From positions 16,106 through 61,970 of the forward strand of contig JAKLFM010000014.1 of assembly GCA_022711175.1 (NCBI GenBank): a DNA stretch of 45,865 nt, given 5' to 3'. Below the pieces are notes generated by a model. It searched no databases and was not told the origin of the DNA. It saw only the letters and a list, made by a program, of their open reading frames with translations. Each line of letters opens with the position of its first letter. Position 1 is the first letter of the stretch. Of the stretch, positions 41,849 through 45,865 are shown one piece after another. The position numbers and the translations under genes were made by a program. The stretch comes from Bacteroidota bacterium. GTDB lineage: Bacteria > Bacteroidota > Bacteroidia > Bacteroidales > UBA4417.

Positions 41849-42981
41849 TAGCTTTCAGTTTTAAGAAAATCAGAGTAATTGCCAGTTGTAATAAGTTTAT
41901 AACTATTATTCGGGTATATTTCTGAAAAAGTTGTCGGCAATTTGCTTTTAGCATCTTTACTCCACTTGAATTCATAAGCATGCAACATACCATTAATATC
42001 TTCAAGATAATCAATTTCCTGTTGTTGTTGGGTTCGCCAGAAATATCTGTTGGCGGTAAATCCATTATAATGCAGAAACTTGGTTCTTTCGCTTACCAGA
42101 TAATTTTCCCAAAGAACACCTTTGTCAGTGCGCAAATCAAGCGGGCTGAAATTATTGATCAGGGCATTCCGGATACCATTATCATAAAAATAAATCTTCC
42201 TCGATTTTTTTAGTTCATTCCTGTAATTTCGGCTAAACGAGCGCAGCCTGAAGATTACATAGGTTTTTTCGAGCAATTCGATGTATCGTTGCACGGTTTC
42301 AATATTTGCTCCAACCAATTGCCCCAGTTCAGCGTAAGAAACCTGCGATCCGATTTGAAGCGCCAGAGCCTGTATGAGTTGTTCCAACAAATCGGGCCTG
42401 CGAAGGTCTTTGTATTTGAAGATATCTTTATAAAGATAGCTCCCGGCCAGTAATCCAAGTGTTTCTTTTACTGTGGTTGCCGTGGTTACCACATCAGGAT
42501 AGCTTCCGTATATGAGTCTCTGTTCCAGCATCCTTAACTCATCGAGCCTGCCAAAGTGGTTGCTCAATTCTTCATAGGACAGAGGATACAAATAGTATTC
42601 ATATTTCCGGCCTGTAAGTGGCTCACTGATTTCTTCAGCCAGTTCTAGTGCTGATGACCCACTGACCAGTAATTGCACCTCACTCACATGATCAGTGATT
42701 AGTTTTAATGTTTTACCAATGTTTTTAACCTGCTGGGCTTCGTCAATGACTACGATCTTATACCCGGAAGTCAGGTGTTTCAGCTCTGATATATTTGCAT
42801 CAGTTAATTGAGCTTTTACTACCGGATCATCAGCATCAAGCCACAGTGTTTCTGGTAAAAAGCTGCTGATAATTTTCCGGAGCAATGTGGTTTTGCCTGT
42901 TTGTCGTGCACCAATTATTATTATTGCCTTCCCTTTAAAAAGGCGGCTGATGATTACCGGTTCTAATTTTCTCTCAATCAT
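41848..42981 (-). CDS. DUF4143 family AAA ATPase
   Basis: This 377-residue member of the AAA_14/DUF4143 P-loop family is abundant and lineage-variable in Bacteroidota and archaea, and its function is unknown. The N-terminal ATPase (about 1-150) has the Walker A IIGARQTGKTTLLRKI and the Walker B IVVIDEAQQVKN. The C-terminal DUF4143 part (about 200-370) contains a winged-helix-like segment (VSYAELGQLVGANIETVQRYIELLEK) and a nuclease-like RTQQQQEIDYLE motif ending in a Lys-containing YEFKWSK, reminiscent of PD-(D/E)XK. The ATG is 5 nt from its TATATTTG box, implying an almost leaderless transcript. The twin palindromes upstream suggest tight control. Confidence 0.93.
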   Translation of the reverse strand: MIERKLEPVIISRLFKGKAIIIIGARQTGKTTLLRKIISSFLPETLWLDADDPVVKAQLTDANISELKHLTSGYKIVVIDEAQQVKNIGKTLKLITDHVSEVQLLVSGSSALELAEEISEPLTGRKYEYYLYPLSYEELSNHFGRLDELRMLEQRLIYGSYPDVVTTATTVKETLGLLAGSYLYKDIFKYKDLRRPDLLEQLIQALALQIGSQVSYAELGQLVGANIETVQRYIELLEKTYVIFRLRSFSRNYRNELKKSRKIYFYDNGIRNALINNFSPLDLRTDKGVLWENYLVSERTKFLHYNGFTANRYFWRTQQQQEIDYLEDINGMLHAYEFKWSKDAKSKLPTTFSEIYPNNSYKLITTGNYSDFLKTES

Positions 42982-42985
42982 GATG

Positions 42986-42993
42986 CAAATATA
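42986..42993 (-). promoter_or_regulatory. -7 promoter box of the DUF4143 gene
   Basis: The minus strand reads TATATTTG then CATC and the ATG, an exact TAnnTTTG match. Transcription should begin at or beside the start codon. Confidence 0.6.
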
Positions 42994-43007
42994 CAGCGAA
43001 AAATAAT

Positions 43008-43062
43008 AAAACTCGGTTATAACCGAGAAATATTATAATAAAATTCGGTTATAACCGAGAAA
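43008..43062 (-). promoter_or_regulatory. Twin palindromic operator candidates, 32-bp spacing
   Basis: A 23-nt segment (43008-43030) is repeated at 43040-43062 with one change. Each holds a palindrome: CTCGGTTATAACCGAG (43012-43027) and TCGGTTATAACCGA (43045-43058). Their centres are 32 bp apart, about three helical turns, and the first overlaps the -33 region of the DUF4143 promoter. Confidence 0.75.
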
Positions 43063-43132
43063 ACTTACAGTTCCGTGAACCTGATTACTACAGTCTGTTT
43101 CGCTCAAACCCTTGTCAACGGGTCATTCATAC

Positions 43133-45367
43133 TTACAGCAGTGTGAATGTCTTCTTTAGTTCAGTGGCTGAGCTTCCCCCCACAAACACCTCAAAATCAC
43201 CGGGTTCGGCAACGAGGTTTACATTGTTATCATAAAATTTCAGGTCGTCAACGCCAATGTTAAATGTTATTTCTTTGGTTTCGCCTTTCTTGAGGAATAC
43301 CTGTTGAAAGCCAATGAGTTGTTTTACAGGCCTTACCACCGAACCAACCAAATCCCTGATATAAAGCTGAACGGTTTCTTTTCCATCGTAATTACCTGTA
43401 TTAGTGATTGATACTTTGACCTGTAGTTTCTCACTGGCATTTATCGTGCTGCGGTTCAACACAGGTTCCGAATATTTAAAAGTGGTGTAACTCAATCCGT
43501 AACCAAACGGAAACTTAGGACTGTTGGGCAAGTCGATATATGCCGAAACATAATTCACGTCTGTTTCGCTCTTGGGTGGGCGACCGGTGCTGAAATGGTT
43601 GTAATAAATGGGAATCTGACCCTCGCTGCGTGGAAAGGTCATCGGGAGTTTTCCTGATGGGTTATAATCGCCGAAGAGCACGTCGGCAATGGCTTCGCCG
43701 GCTTTGGTACCCAGCCACCAGGTGTAAAGGATGGCCTGGGCATGGTCGGCAGTCCAGTTAAATACCAGCGGACGGCCTGCGTTGATGAGCACAATCACAG
43801 GTTTGCCGGTAGCACAAACGGCTTTCACCAGGTCTTCCTGAACGCCCGGCAAATGAATATTGCTGCGGCTTTTGGCTTCGCCGCTCATATTACCGGCTTC
43901 GCCAATACTGAGGATCACAATGTCGGCTTGTTTGGCAATTTTCACAGCCTGTGCAAACCCTGCTTTTGACGAATCGCTGATACCACAACCTTTGGCATAA
44001 GTAAGGGTGATGTTTTTGCCTGCCCTGTTTTTCACGCCATCGAATTGTGTAACAATGCGGGCAGTATCATCAGGCCAGGCATAGGACCAGAAGCCGATAT
44101 TATCGCGGACAGCCTTCACCAGAGGGCCAATCATGGCGATGGTCTTCTTTTTTGTGTCGAGGGGGAGAAGCTGTTTTTCATTTTTCAGCAGAACGATGCT
44201 TTTTTTAGCCATATCGCGCGAAGCCCTGAGGTTGTCAGGATTGTTCCATTGCTGCTTTTCGCGCTCTTTGTTGCTGTATTTAAAAGGGTCGTCGAACAAG
44301 CCCATTTCAAATTTTTTGGTGAGAATACGGCGGACAGCATCATCTACCAGCCGGGCATCTGCTTTGCCATCTTTTACAAGTTGAGCAAGGCTGCCGATAT
44401 AACAGCGACTTTCCATGTCCATATCGCTTCCAGCCGTAATTGCCTGTTGTGCAGCCTGGTAGCAGTCCTTTGAATAGCCGTGGTTAATCATTTCGCCAAT
44501 GGAACCCCAGTCGCTTACAACAAATCCGCCGAATTTCCACTGTCCTTTGAGCAGGTCGCGCTGTATGTAACTGTTGGCGGTGGCGGGAATGCCGTTGATG
44601 TCGTTGAAGGAATTCATCACTGTGGCAGCACCTGCGTCAACGGCTGCTTTGTAGGGCCTGAGATAGATTTCATTGAGCATGCGATAGCTCATATCCACGC
44701 TGTTATAGTCGCGGCCTGATTCGGAAGCGCCATAGGCGGCGAAGTGTTTTACACAGGCCATTACGGCATCTGTATTTCCGTATCCTTTGCCCTGGAAACC
44801 TTTTACGCGGGCTGCTGCGATAAGTGAGCCGAGGTAAGGATCCTCGCCGGCGCCTTCCATTACCCGTCCCCACCGCGGATCGCGGCCAATATCAACCATA
44901 GGGGCGAAAGTCCAGTGTACACCGGCGGCTGCTGCTTCGATTGCTGCAATGCGTGCCGAGAGTTCGATAGCTTCAAGGTCCCAGCTGGCGGCTTCGGCCA
45001 ATGGTATCGGAAACTGGGTGCGGTAACCATGGATGACATCCTGCCCGAATAATAGCGGGATCTTGAGGCGCGACTGCAGCGCCATTTCCTGCAGTTCATG
45101 AGTATGCTCGTAACCGGTAATATTGAGCAATGATCCTAACTGGCCGTTTCGTACCTGCTCCAACTTATTGCCCTGTTCGGTGATGGGACCTGTGGCTTCC
45201 CAAAAACCGGAATACTGGTTCATCTGGCCGATCTTTTCCTCAAGTGTCATCAGGCTGAGGAGAGAGTCAACACGTTGGTCAATGGTTTTATGCTGTGCAT
45301 AAATGCAGGGCGGTACAATAAGCAATATGCTCATTGTCAGGATCAAAGGAAAGCTCTTTATATTCAT
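43133..45367 (-). CDS. bglX: Beta-glucosidase, GH3 (BglX-like)
   Basis: This 744-residue secreted GH3 enzyme has a signal peptide ending YAQ. The N-terminal (alpha/beta)8 barrel contains FAPMVDIGRDPRWGRVMEG and ACVKHFAAYG, with the nucleophile Asp286 in GFVVSDWGS. A second alpha/beta sandwich domain has VLINAGRPLVFNW, and the C-terminal fibronectin-III-like domain runs from about 640 (FPFGYGLSYTTF). It removes terminal beta-linked glucose from oligosaccharides, probably in the periplasm. A second GH3 gene lies 75 nt upstream on the same strand, suggesting a small glycan-degradation operon. The exact substrate (beta-glucoside, xyloside) is unknown. Confidence 0.95.
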   Translation of the reverse strand: MNIKSFPLILTMSILLIVPPCIYAQHKTIDQRVDSLLSLMTLEEKIGQMNQYSGFWEATGPITEQGNKLEQVRNGQLGSLLNITGYEHTHELQEMALQSRLKIPLLFGQDVIHGYRTQFPIPLAEAASWDLEAIELSARIAAIEAAAAGVHWTFAPMVDIGRDPRWGRVMEGAGEDPYLGSLIAAARVKGFQGKGYGNTDAVMACVKHFAAYGASESGRDYNSVDMSYRMLNEIYLRPYKAAVDAGAATVMNSFNDINGIPATANSYIQRDLLKGQWKFGGFVVSDWGSIGEMINHGYSKDCYQAAQQAITAGSDMDMESRCYIGSLAQLVKDGKADARLVDDAVRRILTKKFEMGLFDDPFKYSNKEREKQQWNNPDNLRASRDMAKKSIVLLKNEKQLLPLDTKKKTIAMIGPLVKAVRDNIGFWSYAWPDDTARIVTQFDGVKNRAGKNITLTYAKGCGISDSSKAGFAQAVKIAKQADIVILSIGEAGNMSGEAKSRSNIHLPGVQEDLVKAVCATGKPVIVLINAGRPLVFNWTADHAQAILYTWWLGTKAGEAIADVLFGDYNPSGKLPMTFPRSEGQIPIYYNHFSTGRPPKSETDVNYVSAYIDLPNSPKFPFGYGLSYTTFKYSEPVLNRSTINASEKLQVKVSITNTGNYDGKETVQLYIRDLVGSVVRPVKQLIGFQQVFLKKGETKEITFNIGVDDLKFYDNNVNLVAEPGDFEVFVGGSSATELKKTFTLL

Positions 45368-45442
45368 TTTCTGATGAGTTTACTGATTCCGAAGTTACAC
45401 GAAAATATTAATGTGGTGAACAGTAAGAGTAACGGGAGCGCA

Positions 45443-45865
45443 TCATTTGACCCACGTCACATTTTGTGACTTTATATCTCTCGAATTTCCACCGATCATG
45501 ATGGTAAAATCGCCCGGTTCCCAATCGTATTTGAGGTTATAATTATAGAATTTGAGGTCGTCGGGCGAAATCGTAAAAGTTACGGTCCTGGTTTCTCCGG
45601 CTTTCAGTAAAACTTTCTGAAAACCTTTCAGCTCTTTTACCGGCCGGGTTATGCTTCCCACCAGGTCGCGGATGTAAAGTTGCACAATCTCAGCACCGTC
45701 ATATTTCCCTGCATTTGTGACCGAAATGCTGGCGATAAGTTTTTGGTTTCCTTTTAGTTGTGTTTTGTCAAGCTTCAAATCACCGTATGTAAATTGGGTG
45801 TAACTGAGTCCGAAACCGAAAGGATACAAGGGTTCGTTTGGAATATCAAGGTAATTGGAGCGGAA
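45443..45865 (-). CDS. GH3 glycosidase, C-terminal part (runs off window)
   Basis: This is the last 140 residues of a second GH3 enzyme, with the fibronectin-III-like C-terminal domain: PNEPLYPFGFGLSYTQF, YDGAEIVQLYIRDLVGS and LKFYNYNLKYDWEPGDF. It resembles the same region of the downstream GH3 gene closely enough to suggest paralogy. The reading frame is open to the window edge, so the start, the barrel and the catalytic residues lie outside. Confidence 0.93.
   Translation of the reverse strand, partial: FRSNYLDIPNEPLYPFGFGLSYTQFTYGDLKLDKTQLKGNQKLIASISVTNAGKYDGAEIVQLYIRDLVGSITRPVKELKGFQKVLLKAGETRTVTFTISPDDLKFYNYNLKYDWEPGDFTIMIGGNSRDIKSQNVTWVK

Noticed and set aside
45456..45470. Palindrome GTCACA-TTT-TGTGAC as a CRP-type operator
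   Set aside because: It lies inside the 3' end of the partial GH3 coding sequence, and its half-site order and spacing do not fit the CRP consensus.
1..45865. tRNA, rRNA or CRISPR arrays
   Set aside because: The intergenic regions were read by eye on both strands. No cloverleaf-like, rRNA-like or regularly spaced repeat sequence was found. A tRNAscan or Rfam search was not possible.

Overview
The window looks like chromosomal DNA of an anaerobic or facultative member of the Bacteroidota, probably Bacteroidales. The evidence is a DUF4270 lipoprotein beside a short GT5 protein, a type IX secretion sorting domain, an S46 dipeptidyl-peptidase, a DUF6356 protein, many TAnnTTTG -7 promoter boxes, and very few Shine-Dalgarno sequences. 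No rRNA, tRNA, CRISPR array or transposase was found. Genus-level placement cannot be made by eye.

Layout. 1-4050 (minus): methylmalonyl-CoA epimerase plus a sodium-pumping methylmalonyl-CoA decarboxylase (carboxyltransferase, gamma, biotin carrier, beta; beta cut by the window edge), the energy-conserving end of succinate-to-propionate fermentation. 4170-11418 (minus): glmS, a DUF4270 lipoprotein, a short GT5 protein and polA. 11597-13409 (plus): a small envelope protein and a serine hydrolase lipoprotein. 13421-17527 (minus): mgsA, a zinc-ribbon protein, a GH29 fucosidase and two glycosyltransferases (GT9, GT2) of lipopolysaccharide type. 17544-21430 is the accessory part: a Fic protein, a small orphan gene next to an integron-attC-like palindrome, then three tandem short ssb genes with an ORF6N gene between the second and third, and several inverted and direct repeats.

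21460-25545: an SDR, a PIN-PhoH ATPase, an M28 peptidase and a nitroreductase. 25738-31409: a polyamine neighbourhood, with a type III PLP decarboxylase (probably arginine decarboxylase), agmatinase, an MFS carrier, a DUF6356 protein and a deoxyhypusine-synthase-like protein. The first two would make putrescine from arginine. The last keeps the catalytic lysine but has lost the acidic amine-binding residues of the eukaryotic enzyme. 31517-41781: typA, an S46 peptidase, a TetR-type regulator, a secreted BNR/T9SS protein, a phosphofructokinase with an atypical phosphoryl-donor site, a secreted M14 peptidase and a secreted orphan. 41848-45865: a DUF4143 ATPase behind two palindromes spaced 32 bp apart, and two tandem GH3 glycosidases, the second cut by the window edge.

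The genes best worth following up are the attC-like cassette, the ssb array with its repeats, the DHS-like polyamine protein, the tandem operator-like palindromes and the unusual phosphofructokinase. Most of the rest is ordinary housekeeping and polymer degradation.
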